NCBI GenBank assembly: GCA_965278965.1 | Contig: OZ257127.1 | Coordinates: 248,001-312,000 of the forward strand | Direction: 5' to 3' | Length of the DNA stretch: 64,000 bases | Source: UBA10649 sp965278965 | GTDB lineage: Bacteria; Actinomycetota; Actinomycetes; S36-B12 | Part shown: positions 7,642 to 16,604 of the stretch, one piece after another | How the letters are laid out: every line of letters starts with the position of its first letter | Position numbering within the stretch: the stretch's first letter is position 1 | The notes under the pieces: model-generated | Told to the model about the DNA's origin: nothing | Seen by the model: the letters and a program-made list of their open reading frames with translations, nothing else | Databases searched by the model: none | Program-made: the position numbers and the translations under genes

Positions 7642-10095
7642 ATGGCTCGTCGTACGAAGGTCTCGACCGCACCCCCGGGCGAGGGCCGGATCGTCGATGT
7701 CGACGTCGCCCAGGAGATGCAGGGCTCGTTCCTGGAGTACGCGTACTCCGTCATCTACTCCCGCGCCCTGCCGGACGCACGCGACGGTCTCAAGCCTGTG
7801 CAGCGGCGGATCCTGTTCCAGATGGCGCAGATGGGCCTGCGGCCCGACCGCGGGCACGTCAAGAGCGCCCGCGTCGTCGGCGAGGTCATGGGTCGGCTCC
7901 ATCCGCACGGCGACGGCGCGATCTACGACGCGCTCGTCCGCATGGCGCAGCCGTTCACGCTGCGCCTGCCGATGGTCGACGGACACGGCAACTTCGGGTC
8001 GCTCGACGACGGTCCGGCCGCGATGCGCTACACCGAGGCGCGGCTGGCGCAGGCCGCACTTGAGATGACCGCCGGCCTGGACGAGGACGTCGTCGACCTC
8101 GGACCCAACTACGACGGCCGCGAGACCGAGCCCGAGGTGTTGCCGGCCGCGATCCCGAACCTGCTGGTCAACGGCGCCTCCGGGATCGCCGTCGGCATGG
8201 CGACGACCCTGGTACCGCACAACCTCGGCGAGGTGCTGGCCGCGGCCCGGCACCTGCTGGCGCACCCGGACGCCACGCTCGCGGAGATCATGACGCTCGT
8301 CCCCGGCCCGGACTTCCCCGGCGGCGGTGTCGTCGTCGGCCTGGACGGCGTGCGCGAGGCGTACGAGTCCGGACGCGGAGCGATGCGGGTCCGGGCGCGC
8401 ACGCGCATCGAGCAGCTGACCCCGCGCCGTCGCGGGATCGTCGTCACCGAGCTGCCCTACAACGTCGGGCCTGAGCGGGTGATCGACAAGATCAAGGACG
8501 CCGTCCAGTCCAAGCGCCTGCAGGGGATCTCTGACGTCGTCGACCTCTCGGACGGCGACTCCGGTCTGCGACTGGTCATCGAGGTGAAGAACGGCTTCCA
8601 TCCCGAGGCGCTGCTCGAGCAGCTGTTCAAGCTCACGCCGATGGAGGACACGGTCAACGTGAACGCCGTCGCGCTCGTCGACGGCCAGCCGCAGACCCTG
8701 GGACTGCTGACGATGCTGCGCGTGTGGCTCGACCACCGCCTCGAGGTCGTCCGTCGGCGCAGCGAGTTCCGCCGGGCCAAGGCGACCAGCCGTCTCCACC
8801 TCGTCGAGGGCCTGCTCATCGCAATCCTCGACATCGATGAGGTCATCCAGCTCATTCGGCAGTCCGACGACGCCGCAGCGGCCAAGGAGCGGCTCATGGC
8901 CGTCTTCGACCTGTCCGACCTGCAGGCGACGTACATCCTCGACATGCCGCTGCGGCGGCTGACACGCTTCTCCCGCATCGAGCTGGAGGCGGAGCGCGAC
9001 GACCTGCGCCGGGAGATCGAGGCGCTGACCGGGCTGCTGGAGGACCCGGCGGTGCTGCGCGCTGCCGTCGCCGACGAGATCTCGGCGACCGCTCGTGCGC
9101 ACGCGACCCCGCGTCGGACGCTGCTGATGGAGGCGGGCGCCGCGCCCGTCACGGCGGCGATGCCGCTGGAGGTCGACGACGAGCCGTGCGTCGTGCTGCT
9201 GTCGAGCACGGGCCTGCTCGCACGGACGGCCGACACGCGCCCGACCCTCGACGCCGGTGACACCCGGCGTGCCGCGCACGACGTGATCGTCGCGGCGGTC
9301 CCGTCGACGACCCGGGGCGAGTTCGCGCTGGTTACCACGGCCGGCCGCCTCGTCCGGCTGCGGACGCTTGAGCTCCCGGCGCTGCCCGCGGTCGCCGGTG
9401 TGCCTGCGTTGTCCGCCGGGGCTCCAGTCGGCGCGTTCGTCGACCTGCCGGCGGGCGAGGCGGTCGTCGGCCTGACGACACTGGACGAGACCGGGGGGCT
9501 CGCCCTGGCGACCGCGCGCGGCACCATCAAGCGCGTCGTGCCGGATGTCCTGCAGAACAAGGACTCCTGGGAGATCGTCCGGCTGGATGACGGCGACCGC
9601 GTCGTCGGTGCCGTGCGCCTGACGGAGGCCGATGCGGAGACGGCCGAGCTTGTGCTCGTCGCCTCTGACGGGCAGCTCCTGCGCTTTCCGGCCAGCGCGG
9701 TGCGACCGCAGGGACGGGCGGCCGGTGGGATGGCGGGGATCCGGCTGTCTGCCGGTGCCGAGGTCGTCGCGTTCTCCGCCTTCACGCCCGCCGACGACGC
9801 AGTCGTGGTGACGGTGGCCGGCTCGGCCGACGCGCTCCCCGGCACTGATGCGGGCACGGTGAAGGTCACGCCGCTGAGCGAGTACCCGGCGAAGGGACGC
9901 GGCACGGGCGGGGTCCGCTGCCACCGCTTCCGCACCGGCGAGGACCGGCTCGTGCTCGCCTGGTGCGGGCCGGGTCCGGCGCGGGCGGCGACCGCATCCG
10001 GCGCGCCCGCCGCCCTGCCCGAGCCCGACCTGCGTCGCGATGGGACCGGGGTGCCGTCGACGGCTCCGATCGCCGGGATCGCGGGTGTGCTTTGA
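7642..10095 (+). CDS. parC: Type IIA topoisomerase subunit A (ParC/GyrA-like)
   Basis: The 817-residue protein is the DNA cleavage/rejoining subunit of a type IIA topoisomerase. Active-site Tyr130 lies in AAMRYTEARL and the quinolone-determining region is HPHGDGAIYDALV, with Gly92 where E. coli GyrA has Ser83 and Asp96 at the Asp87 position. The C-terminal beta-propeller lacks a canonical GyrA box; only a loose QGRAAGGMAG is seen. I call it ParC because of that and because the matching B subunit is encoded separately 4.2 kb away rather than in a gyrB-gyrA pair. The ribosome site GGAGG lies five bases before ATG 7642. It overlaps the next gene by TTGA. Confidence 0.88.
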   Translation: MARRTKVSTAPPGEGRIVDVDVAQEMQGSFLEYAYSVIYSRALPDARDGLKPVQRRILFQMAQMGLRPDRGHVKSARVVGEVMGRLHPHGDGAIYDALVRMAQPFTLRLPMVDGHGNFGSLDDGPAAMRYTEARLAQAALEMTAGLDEDVVDLGPNYDGRETEPEVLPAAIPNLLVNGASGIAVGMATTLVPHNLGEVLAAARHLLAHPDATLAEIMTLVPGPDFPGGGVVVGLDGVREAYESGRGAMRVRARTRIEQLTPRRRGIVVTELPYNVGPERVIDKIKDAVQSKRLQGISDVVDLSDGDSGLRLVIEVKNGFHPEALLEQLFKLTPMEDTVNVNAVALVDGQPQTLGLLTMLRVWLDHRLEVVRRRSEFRRAKATSRLHLVEGLLIAILDIDEVIQLIRQSDDAAAAKERLMAVFDLSDLQATYILDMPLRRLTRFSRIELEAERDDLRREIEALTGLLEDPAVLRAAVADEISATARAHATPRRTLLMEAGAAPVTAAMPLEVDDEPCVVLLSSTGLLARTADTRPTLDAGDTRRAAHDVIVAAVPSTTRGEFALVTTAGRLVRLRTLELPALPAVAGVPALSAGAPVGAFVDLPAGEAVVGLTTLDETGGLALATARGTIKRVVPDVLQNKDSWEIVRLDDGDRVVGAVRLTEADAETAELVLVASDGQLLRFPASAVRPQGRAAGGMAGIRLSAGAEVVAFSAFTPADDAVVVTVAGSADALPGTDAGTVKVTPLSEYPAKGRGTGGVRCHRFRTGEDRLVLAWCGPGPARAATASGAPAALPEPDLRRDGTGVPSTAPIAGIAGVL

Positions 10096-11072
10096 CCGCA
10101 CCCTCCGAGGCCGGCGCGTCGACGCCGTGCTCGTTGCAGTCTCGTGCCGTCGATGAGCCGCTCGCCGGAACGGCGCCGACCGCCCGCGCCTGGATCGTCA
10201 TCGAGCATCCGGGGCCGTGGGGCCGTGATGCCGTAGCGGACAGCGACCTCCCGCCGGCCGTGCGCGCGCACCTCGCCCAGGCGAAGGCCCACCAGGTCAC
10301 CGTGCTGCTGGCGCGCCGGCCCGAGCGCCGTGGCGGCGGGGAGGCGGCGGCGGGCCATCGCGTGTGGGTTGCGCGGGGTGCGGCGGGCGCGGCGCGGATG
10401 CGCACGGGGCAGCTGTCGAACCTGGACGTCCTGGCGACATGGGACCTCGCCGCGATCGCAGAGGGCACCCTGCCCGCCCTGGACCGCGTCATGGCCGAGC
10501 CGCTCCTGCTGGTCTGCACGCACGGACGCCGGGACGCCTGCTGCGCCGTGAGCGGCCGGGCGATGGTTGCCGGGCTGCTCGAGGCAAGCCCGGGCCACAG
10601 CGATCAGGTCTGGGAGTGCAGCCACGTCGGCGGCCACCGGCTGGCACCGGTCACGGTGACGCTGCCAGACGGCATGGTGCACGGCCGCCTGTCGCCCGAC
10701 GACGGTGCGCGGCTGCTGACGGCGATGGACGAGGGACGTGTGCTGCCGGACCTCCTACGCGGACGAGCGAGCCTGCCGGCCCCGTTGCAGGCGGCGGAGG
10801 TCGCCGTACGTCTCGTCGAAGGGATCGACGTGGCGGGCGACCTGGACGCGCTGGCGGTCCGGGATGGCCGAGCGCTGCCGGTTCCGACGGGGTGGCCGGC
10901 GCCGGCCGAGGTGCTCGTCGAGGTCCGCCACCGCGATGGTCGGGCGTGGCGCGTGCCGGTCAGCCACGACGACCTCGGCGTGCGTCGCGCGGAGTCGTGC
11001 GGCAAGGACCCGGTCGACGTGACGGCGTGGATCCCCGGCGACGTCGTTCCCGCCCCGGCCTGGCCCACGTAG
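10092..11072 (+). CDS. Sucrase/ferredoxin-like family protein
   Basis: The roughly 326-residue protein belongs to the Suc_Fer-like (sucraseferredoxin-like) family, thioredoxin-fold ferredoxin-like proteins. Conserved parts are CSLQS at Cys13, CTHGRRDACC, and WECSHVGGHRLAPV. The cysteines and histidine may bind a [2Fe-2S] cluster as proposed for the family; function is otherwise unknown. The start is uncertain: TTG 10092 overlaps the parC stop (TTGA) and sits just before the first conserved cysteine, so I favour it. The gene converges on the ferredoxin-NADP reductase gene, separated by the palindromic repeat region. Confidence 0.8.
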   Translation: MTAPSEAGASTPCSLQSRAVDEPLAGTAPTARAWIVIEHPGPWGRDAVADSDLPPAVRAHLAQAKAHQVTVLLARRPERRGGGEAAAGHRVWVARGAAGAARMRTGQLSNLDVLATWDLAAIAEGTLPALDRVMAEPLLLVCTHGRRDACCAVSGRAMVAGLLEASPGHSDQVWECSHVGGHRLAPVTVTLPDGMVHGRLSPDDGARLLTAMDEGRVLPDLLRGRASLPAPLQAAEVAVRLVEGIDVAGDLDALAVRDGRALPVPTGWPAPAEVLVEVRHRDGRAWRVPVSHDDLGVRRAESCGKDPVDVTAWIPGDVVPAPAWPT

Positions 11073-11090
11073 CCACGTCCCCCTGCTCCC

Positions 11091-11212
11091 GCACGTCCCG
11101 GAAAGCGGGACGTGCAGACCGTTCCCGCACGTCCCGGAAAGCGGGACGTGCAGCACGACACGCCCGAGATCCCGGGCGTGTCCCGCCGGACGTCCCAGAA
11201 AGCGGGACGTGC
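11091..11212. repeat. Composite palindromic repeat cluster (X-X-Y-X)
   Basis: Three copies of a ~25-base hairpin unit X (arms ending GCACGTCCC..., core GAAAG, 10-bp arms in copies 1 and 2) lie at 11091-11115, 11127-11151 and 11188-11212. Between copies 2 and 3 is a second palindrome Y with arms ACACGCCCG and CGGGCGTGT (11158-11166, 11173-11181). The outer part of Y overlaps X arms, so X hairpins and a larger Y stem (about 24-bp arms with four mismatches, 11144-11196) are mutually exclusive folds. It separates two convergent genes and probably serves as a bidirectional terminator. Related copies occur at 12679-12719, 41261-41341 and 42429-42498. Confidence 0.85.
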
Positions 11213-11224
11213 GGGAGGGTCGAG

Positions 11225-12574
11225 CTAGGCGGGAGAGCCGGCGGCGGAGAGCAGCGCGTCGGTCTCGTGGATCGTCGTGCGGTCCCGACCGCGGGTCGCG
11301 CCCAGCGCACGCTCCGCGGCGTCGATGGAACGCCAGCCGGACGTGCCCACGATCGTGATGCCGCGCTCGGCGAGCAGCGCGTCGATGCCGCCGGGCTGCG
11401 ACGGCGCCGGCAGCGCGCCCGAGGCTGCGTCGGCCAACAGCGAGGCGACGGTCGCGGCGGCGTCCTTCTTGTTCGTGCCGATGATGCCCGTCGGTCCGCG
11501 CTTGATCCAGCCGGCGACATACTGCCCGGGGACGACCGCGCCGTCGCGCTCGACCCGTCCGTCCGCGTGCGGGATCACGTTGCGGCCGGAGTCGAACGGC
11601 ACGTCGTCCAGAGCCGTGCCGCGGTACCCCACACTGCGGACCACGAGCTGCGCGTCGATACGGCTCAGGTCGCCCGTACCGGCGGCACCCCCGTCCGCCG
11701 TGAGCTCAGTGCGCTCGACGACGACCTGCGCGACAGCGCCGTCGCCCTCGAGCTCGACCGGACGGGCCAGGAAGTGCAGGTGGACCCGACGCGACTTGCC
11801 GGTGGGCTCGTTGGCGACCCAGCCGCGGATGACCTCGACGTTGCGCGCGACCGCCTTGTCCCCGTCGGCGGCTGCCTGGCTGGTCGCGTCGAGCGTCCCG
11901 TCGAAGCCGTGGACGAGGACGTCGGCGTCGGCGAGCTCCCCCAGCTCGCGCAGCTCCTTCGTGGTGAACGTCGCCTGTGCCGGCCCACGACGTCCGAGCA
12001 CGTGGATGTCCGTGATCTGCGAGCGCGCCAGTGTGTCGAGCACGTGCTGGGGCATATCCGTGTGGGCCAGCTCGTCGACGGTCTTGGCCAGAACCCGCGT
12101 CACGTCGACAGCGACGTTGCCGACGCCGACGACGACCACGCCGGTCACGGACGGCACGAGCCGCTCGAACCGCTCCCGGTCAGCGTCCGGATGGCCGCAG
12201 TACCAGGCGACGAAGTCCGTCGCGGCGACGCTGCCGTCCAGGTCCTCACCCGGGATGCCGAGCCGGCGGTCACCGGACGCGCCGTAGGTGAGGATGACCG
12301 CGTCGTAGCAGCTGTGCAGGTCGGCCATCGTGACGTCGGTGCCCACCGTCAGGTTGCCGAGGAACCGCACCCCGGGCTTGTCGAGGACCTTGTCGAGGGT
12401 GTCGCGCACCGACCGGATGCTCAGGTGGTCCGGGGCGACGCCGTAGCGGACCAGGCCGAACGGCACCGGCAGGCGGTCGATCACGTCGACCTCCACCGGG
12501 ACGTCGACCTGGCTGACGAGGGCGTCGGTGGCGTAGATGCCGGAGGGACCCGAACCGACGACGGCGACACGCAT
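11225..12574 (-). CDS. FprA-like ferredoxin/flavodoxin-NADP+ reductase
   Basis: The 449-residue flavoprotein resembles mycobacterial FprA and adrenodoxin reductase: N-terminal FAD motif VAVVGSGPSGIYA, the VPFGLVRYGVAPDH segment, the NADP-binding VVVVGVGNVAVDVTR, and the C-terminal GWIKRGPTGIIGTNK. Such enzymes move electrons between NADPH and ferredoxins in the cytoplasm. It could serve ferredoxin reduced by NifJ encoded at 35104-38685, but that pairing is an inference. The start ATG 12574 is supported by AAGGAG seven bases upstream. The open frame runs farther upstream but without homology. Confidence 0.9.
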   Translation of the reverse strand: MRVAVVGSGPSGIYATDALVSQVDVPVEVDVIDRLPVPFGLVRYGVAPDHLSIRSVRDTLDKVLDKPGVRFLGNLTVGTDVTMADLHSCYDAVILTYGASGDRRLGIPGEDLDGSVAATDFVAWYCGHPDADRERFERLVPSVTGVVVVGVGNVAVDVTRVLAKTVDELAHTDMPQHVLDTLARSQITDIHVLGRRGPAQATFTTKELRELGELADADVLVHGFDGTLDATSQAAADGDKAVARNVEVIRGWVANEPTGKSRRVHLHFLARPVELEGDGAVAQVVVERTELTADGGAAGTGDLSRIDAQLVVRSVGYRGTALDDVPFDSGRNVIPHADGRVERDGAVVPGQYVAGWIKRGPTGIIGTNKKDAAATVASLLADAASGALPAPSQPGGIDALLAERGITIVGTSGWRSIDAAERALGATRGRDRTTIHETDALLSAAGSPA

Positions 12575-12678
12575 CTGGCTGCTCCTTGGACGTCCTCGAA
12601 TCGACCGACCCAACCTAGCCCGCTGCACCGCGGGTCGCCGGGGATTGTGCGAGGCACCACGCAGATGTGAGCGCCGAC

Positions 12679-12719
12679 ACGTCCCGGCCCTGCCGTTTCT
12701 CCCGCTTTCCGGGACGCGC
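12679..12719. repeat. Degenerate copy of the X palindrome
   Basis: Arms 12679-12688 and 12710-12719 form a 10-bp stem with one mismatch, and the right part (12702-12714) retains the X core CCCGCTTTCCGGG. It lies in the 202-base space between the PspC gene stop and the FprA gene start, both on the minus strand, so it could terminate the padR-pspC transcript. The rest of this space holds no gene that I can support. Confidence 0.5.
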
Positions 12720-12776
12720 GGGCTGCTGGGAGCGGCCGGACGGGTCGAGCCGCCCGCCAGTCCCAGTCCCCGGCAC

Positions 12777-13352
12777 TCAGGACGGACGTGCCGAACCGCG
12801 CGGTGAGTCCCGCATCCGCTCGTAGTCGGCGACGGTCGGGACGACCTGAAGCACGACGACGAGCACGAGGTACACCAGTGCGAACAGACCACCGGTGAAG
12901 ATGGCCAGGAGGACGAACACCCACTGCACCGCGTCGTGCGGGACCTGCGCGTACGCCGCGAGTCCGGTGCACACCCCCGCGACGGACTGTCCCTCCGTGA
13001 TCCGGCACAGGAAGCGGCCCCGGGCCACTCCAACGGCCGCGGTCGTGGAACCAGCGTCGATCGGCTCGGGAGGCACGCCCGAGTACCCGCCCTCGACCGG
13101 ACCGACCGCAGACAGCACGGCCCCCATCTGGTCCGCTGTGACGGGGTCGCCCTGCTCGCGCGGGAGCGCGCTGAGGCGGTCGCCGACGGATCGCTCAATG
13201 TCCTCGAGGATCTCCGCCCGGTCCGGATCACCAACCAGGCGCGCGGCCGACTCGTCGAAGTACGCCCGCAGCGCGGCGTGCGCCCCGGCGTCGAGGGGAT
13301 ACCCGACGTCGTGGCCGGTCAGCATGACAGACACCTGCTCGCGCATCGTCAC
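12777..13352 (-). CDS. PspC domain-containing membrane protein
   Basis: The 191-residue protein has an N-terminal cytoplasmic helical part (about 1-75, similar to the start of DUF1700-type proteins) and a C-terminal PspC domain: RITEGQSVAGVCTGLAAYAQVP followed by a hydrophobic segment around 150-178. PspC proteins are membrane regulators of envelope stress responses. The start is taken as GTG 13352, which overlaps the PadR stop as GTGA; ATG 13346 two codons later is an alternative. Co-transcription with padR suggests that PadR controls this protein, as in many PadR/membrane-protein pairs. Confidence 0.8.
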   Translation of the reverse strand: MTMREQVSVMLTGHDVGYPLDAGAHAALRAYFDESAARLVGDPDRAEILEDIERSVGDRLSALPREQGDPVTADQMGAVLSAVGPVEGGYSGVPPEPIDAGSTTAAVGVARGRFLCRITEGQSVAGVCTGLAAYAQVPHDAVQWVFVLLAIFTGGLFALVYLVLVVVLQVVPTVADYERMRDSPRGSARPS

Positions 13353-13672
13353 CGTCCGATCGTCTCGATGATGGTGGTCAGTGACGCCCATTCGGCGTGG
13401 AAGTCCGACAGCCGACGCCGGCCGGCGTTGCTGAGGGCGTAGTACTTGCGGGGCGGCCCGGCGGCCGACTCCTGCCATTCGTGGCTGAGCAGGCCGTCGC
13501 GGCCCATTCGACTCAGCAGCGGGTAGAGCGTGCCCTCCTGGGTCGGGAAGCCTGCACGCGACAGGCGCGCGAGCACCTCCGCGGCGTACGCGGGCCCCGT
13601 CGAGACCGATCCGAGCACCAACGGCTCGAGCATCCCCTTTCGAAGGGATGCGAACCCGATGCTCGACGACAT
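13349..13672 (-). CDS. PadR-family transcriptional regulator
   Basis: The 107-residue protein is a compact PadR winged-helix regulator: LRKGMLEPLVLGSV begins helix 1, EGTLYPLLSRMGRDGLL is the recognition-helix/wing region typical of the family (TxYPxLxxLexxGLL), and the C-terminal helix serves dimerisation. It lacks the long effector domain of some family members. It is the first gene of a padR-pspC operon. A palindrome covers its own promoter, so autorepression is likely. The start ATG 13672 fits a leaderless transcript. Confidence 0.9.
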   Translation of the reverse strand: MSSSIGFASLRKGMLEPLVLGSVSTGPAYAAEVLARLSRAGFPTQEGTLYPLLSRMGRDGLLSHEWQESAAGPPRKYYALSNAGRRRLSDFHAEWASLTTIIETIGR

Positions 13673-13673
13673 G

Positions 13674-13707
13674 CAGGTACCTTGTCAGAGCAAGGTACCT
13701 GGGTCAA
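13674..13707 (-). promoter_or_regulatory. padR promoter with PadR operator palindrome
   Basis: Reading toward the gene: -35 TTGACC (13707-13702), a 17-base spacer, -10 CAAGGT (13684-13679), six bases, then ATG. An inverted repeat AGGTACCTTG/CAAGGTACCT with a six-base centre (13675-13700, extendable one pair) covers the -10 and most of the spacer. This is an operator position expected for autorepression, and the spacing predicts a leaderless mRNA. Confidence 0.7.
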
Positions 13708-13733
13708 CACTGTCGACGCTCGCGAGGCCGTCC

Positions 13734-14270
13734 TCAGGTCTCCATCGGCACGAGCCGGCCGGTCCGCAGGTCGAGCACGGCCCCGGCCACGACCAGATCG
13801 GCCGGCAGCAGCGGGTACGCCCGGATCCGCGTGACGTCCGTGACGAGCGCGTCGGCCTGGTCGGTCACCGTGCGGATCTCGACGCTGCGCGTGTCGACGC
13901 CGAACCCCTCGAAGATCTGGGCGTGGACGTCGGCCTCCTCGCCGCTGGCCATCTTGCACTCGGTGTGCGGCATGACCAGCACCCGCCGCACGCCGAGCAG
14001 GTACGTCGCCAGCACGAGCGTCCGCAGGACGTCGTCGGTCACGCGCGCGCCCGCGTTCCGCAGGATCTTCACGTCGCCGGGCTGCATGCCGAGGACGTGG
14101 AGAGGGTCGATGCGCGAGTCCATGCACGTGATGAGCGCGAGCTCGCGGGCCGCCCAGCCCGTCATGGGCGGCTCCTCGTACTGCGCGGCGTACTCCGCGT
14201 TGGCAGCGAGCACGTCCGCGAACGCCTCGCTGGGGAACGGCTGGACCGTGGCCGTGCTCGCGATCGACAT
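13734..14270 (-). CDS. Beta-class carbonic anhydrase
   Basis: The 178-residue protein is a small beta-carbonic anhydrase, interconverting CO2 and bicarbonate. Zinc ligands are Cys49 (in CMDSR), His102 and Cys105 (in PHTEC), and the Asp51/Arg53 dyad is present. Length fits the short cytoplasmic actinobacterial type. It lies 20 bases downstream of the parE stop on the same strand, so it may be read through from parE. Confidence 0.92.
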   Translation of the reverse strand: MSIASTATVQPFPSEAFADVLAANAEYAAQYEEPPMTGWAARELALITCMDSRIDPLHVLGMQPGDVKILRNAGARVTDDVLRTLVLATYLLGVRRVLVMPHTECKMASGEEADVHAQIFEGFGVDTRSVEIRTVTDQADALVTDVTRIRAYPLLPADLVVAGAVLDLRTGRLVPMET

Positions 14271-14290
14271 GCGCGGAGCCTACGACCGCA

Positions 14291-16363
14291 TCAGGCGTCG
14301 ATGCGCTCGCGGTCCAGCGACGCGGCACCGTCGACGATGAAGTCCCGCCGGGGCGCGACGTCGCTGCCCATGAGCAGGTCGAACACGCGCTCCGCGGCGT
14401 GCGCGTCGCCCACGGTGATGCGCCGAAGCGTGCGGTGGGCGGGGTCCATCGTCGTCTCGCGCAGCTGCGAGGCGTCCATCTCCCCCAGGCCCTTGTAGCG
14501 CTGGACCGGGTCCTTGACCTTCCGCCCGCGACGCTCGGCGTCGGCGAGCACGGCCTTCATCTCGGCGTCGGAGTACGTGTACACGACCTCGTTCGCCTTC
14601 GAGCCGGCGTTGACGATCTCGACGCGGTGCAGCGGCGGGACGGCGGCGAAGACCCGGCCGTCTTTCAGCAGCTCCGGCAGGTAGCGGTGGATCAGCGTCA
14701 GCAGCAGGCAGCGGATGTGCGCGCCGTCGACGTCGGCGTCCGACATCAAGATGACCTTGCCGTAGCGGGCCTGCGCGAGGTCGAAGGTGCGCCCCGACCC
14801 GGCGCCGATGACCTGGATGATCGACGCGCACTCGGCGTTCTTCAGCATGTCGGCCAGCGACGACTTCTGGACGTTCAGGATCTTGCCCCGGATCGGCAGG
14901 AGCGCCTGGTACTCCGAGCTCCGCGCCGTCTTCGCGGTTCCGAGCGCGCTGTCACCCTCGACGATGAACAGCTCGGTGCGCTCGATGTCGTCGCTGCGGC
15001 AGTCGACCAGCTTGGCCGGGAGAGCCGAGGACTCCAGCGCCGTCTTGCGCCGCTGCGTGTCGCGGTGCGCGCGGGCGGCGACCCGCGCCCTCATGGCGTT
15101 CGCCGCCTTCTCCAGCAGGGTCCGCGCGGTCGCCTTCTCACCCCGCGGCGGCGCGGACAGCCACGAGCTGAGCTCCTTGGCCAGCACCTGCCCCACGATC
15201 CGCGTGGCCGCGGGCGTGCCGAGGATCTCCTTGGTCTGGCCCTCGAACTGCGGTTCGGCCAGGCGGACCGCCACGACGGCGGTGAGGCCTTCGAGCACGT
15301 CGTCCTTGGTGACGTTGTCCTCGCTGGCCCGCAGGACCTTGGCCGTGCGGAGCTGGTCGTTGAAGACCTTCGCGATCGACCGCTCGAAGCCGACGACGTG
15401 CGTGCCGCCCTTCGGCGTCGCGATCACGTTGACGAACGAGCGCACGGTCGTGTCGTACCCGGCGTCCCAGCGCAGCGCGATGTCGACGGCGAGGGTCCGC
15501 TCGACGTCCTGCGGGCTCATGTGCCCCTTCGCGTCGAGGACGGGGACGGTCTCGTGGAACCGGCCCTCGCCGGTGAGCCGGATGACCGGGGTGACGGCCT
15601 CCCCGCTGGACAGCACGTCGACGTACTCCCCGATGCCGCCCTTGTGGCAGAACGACTCGGTCCACACATCGTCAGCGTCCCGCGCATCGGTCAGCTGGAT
15701 AGTCAGGCCGGGCACGAGGAACGTGCTCTGCATGGCCCGCTCGCGCAGCGCGTCCCGGTCGTAGCCCGCGTCGGCGGTGAACACCTGCCGGTCGGCCCAC
15801 CAGCGCACCCGCGTGCCGGTGCGGGTCCGCGAGCACTTGCCGACGACCAGGAGGCCGCCCTTCCGCGCGAACGGCGCATCAGGACCGTCGCCGTCGAAGA
15901 TCCCCGGCACGCCGCGGCGGAACGACATCGCGTGCACCTTGGCTCCGCGGTCGACCTCGATGTCCAGCCGCGACGACAGGGCGTTCACCACGGACGCGCC
16001 GACCCCGTGGAGGCCCCCGCTTGCCTGGTAGGAGCCGCCGCCGAACTTCCCGCCGGCGTGCAGGCGCGTCATGACGACCTCGACGCCGGTCAGCTTGGTC
16101 TTCGGCTCGACGTCGACGGGGATGCCTCGGCCATTGTCGGCGACCTCCGCCGAGCCGTCCGCGTGCAACGTGACGTCGATCAGGGTGCAGTGACCGCCGA
16201 GTGCCTCGTCGACGGCGTTGTCGACGATCTCCCACAGGCAGTGCATGAGGCCGCGGCCGTCGGTCGAGCCGATGTACATGCCGGGGCGCTTGCGGACAGC
16301 CTCCAGCCCTTCCAGGACCGACAGGTCCTTCGCGGAGTAGCCGGCCTCGCGGGTGCTCGCCAT
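14291..16363 (-). CDS. parE: Type IIA topoisomerase subunit B (ParE/GyrB-like)
   Basis: The 690-residue ATPase subunit partners ParC. The GHKL ATPase domain shows EIVDNAVDEA, DNGRGIPV and GGLHGVGASVVNALS; the TOPRIM domain shows EGDSALG and DADVDGAHIR for metal binding; the C-terminal QRYKGLGEM motif contacts subunit A. The length and the lack of a GyrB insertion fit ParE-type enzymes. The open frame continues 100 codons upstream, but homology starts at MASTREAGYSAKDL, so ATG 16363 is used. A TAAGTT element lies seven bases upstream with no ribosome site, which suggests a leaderless start. Confidence 0.92.
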   Translation of the reverse strand: MASTREAGYSAKDLSVLEGLEAVRKRPGMYIGSTDGRGLMHCLWEIVDNAVDEALGGHCTLIDVTLHADGSAEVADNGRGIPVDVEPKTKLTGVEVVMTRLHAGGKFGGGSYQASGGLHGVGASVVNALSSRLDIEVDRGAKVHAMSFRRGVPGIFDGDGPDAPFARKGGLLVVGKCSRTRTGTRVRWWADRQVFTADAGYDRDALRERAMQSTFLVPGLTIQLTDARDADDVWTESFCHKGGIGEYVDVLSSGEAVTPVIRLTGEGRFHETVPVLDAKGHMSPQDVERTLAVDIALRWDAGYDTTVRSFVNVIATPKGGTHVVGFERSIAKVFNDQLRTAKVLRASEDNVTKDDVLEGLTAVVAVRLAEPQFEGQTKEILGTPAATRIVGQVLAKELSSWLSAPPRGEKATARTLLEKAANAMRARVAARAHRDTQRRKTALESSALPAKLVDCRSDDIERTELFIVEGDSALGTAKTARSSEYQALLPIRGKILNVQKSSLADMLKNAECASIIQVIGAGSGRTFDLAQARYGKVILMSDADVDGAHIRCLLLTLIHRYLPELLKDGRVFAAVPPLHRVEIVNAGSKANEVVYTYSDAEMKAVLADAERRGRKVKDPVQRYKGLGEMDASQLRETTMDPAHRTLRRITVGDAHAAERVFDLLMGSDVAPRRDFIVDGAASLDRERIDA

Positions 16364-16370
16364 GCCTGGC

Positions 16371-16376
16371 AACTTA
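16371..16376 (-). promoter_or_regulatory. -10 element of a probable leaderless parE promoter
   Basis: TAAGTT on the minus strand ends seven bases before ATG 16363, with no Shine-Dalgarno sequence between. The remaining ~230 bases to the divergent DUF7455 gene contain its promoter, which I cannot place securely. Confidence 0.4.
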
Positions 16377-16604
16377 CCGGCGCCTTCGACCACAGCCGTG
16401 CTCCGCCACCGCTGCCCGTGGGCCCGGTCACAGGCGCGTTTCGCGGTCGTGCCGCATGCGTAAGGAATCCGGACATTGGCCGCGTAGCGCTCCGCTGTGG
16501 GCGAACTACCTCGGCGTGGCGCGATGGGAACATCGAGGGCGTGTAAGACTGTTGTCCCGAACGCGGGCGACAAGGCCCACACGGACACGGGAGGTTGAGG
16601 GCTC

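Noticed and set aside
7492..10101. Long open frame antisense to parC
   Set aside because: It mirrors parC in a very GC-rich sequence, has no family motifs and is full of Arg/Gln/Asp runs typical of shadow frames.
11091..11212. CRISPR-like array in the three X copies
   Set aside because: Units are palindromic, spacers are 11 and 36 bases and include related palindromic sequence, and there is no cas gene in view.
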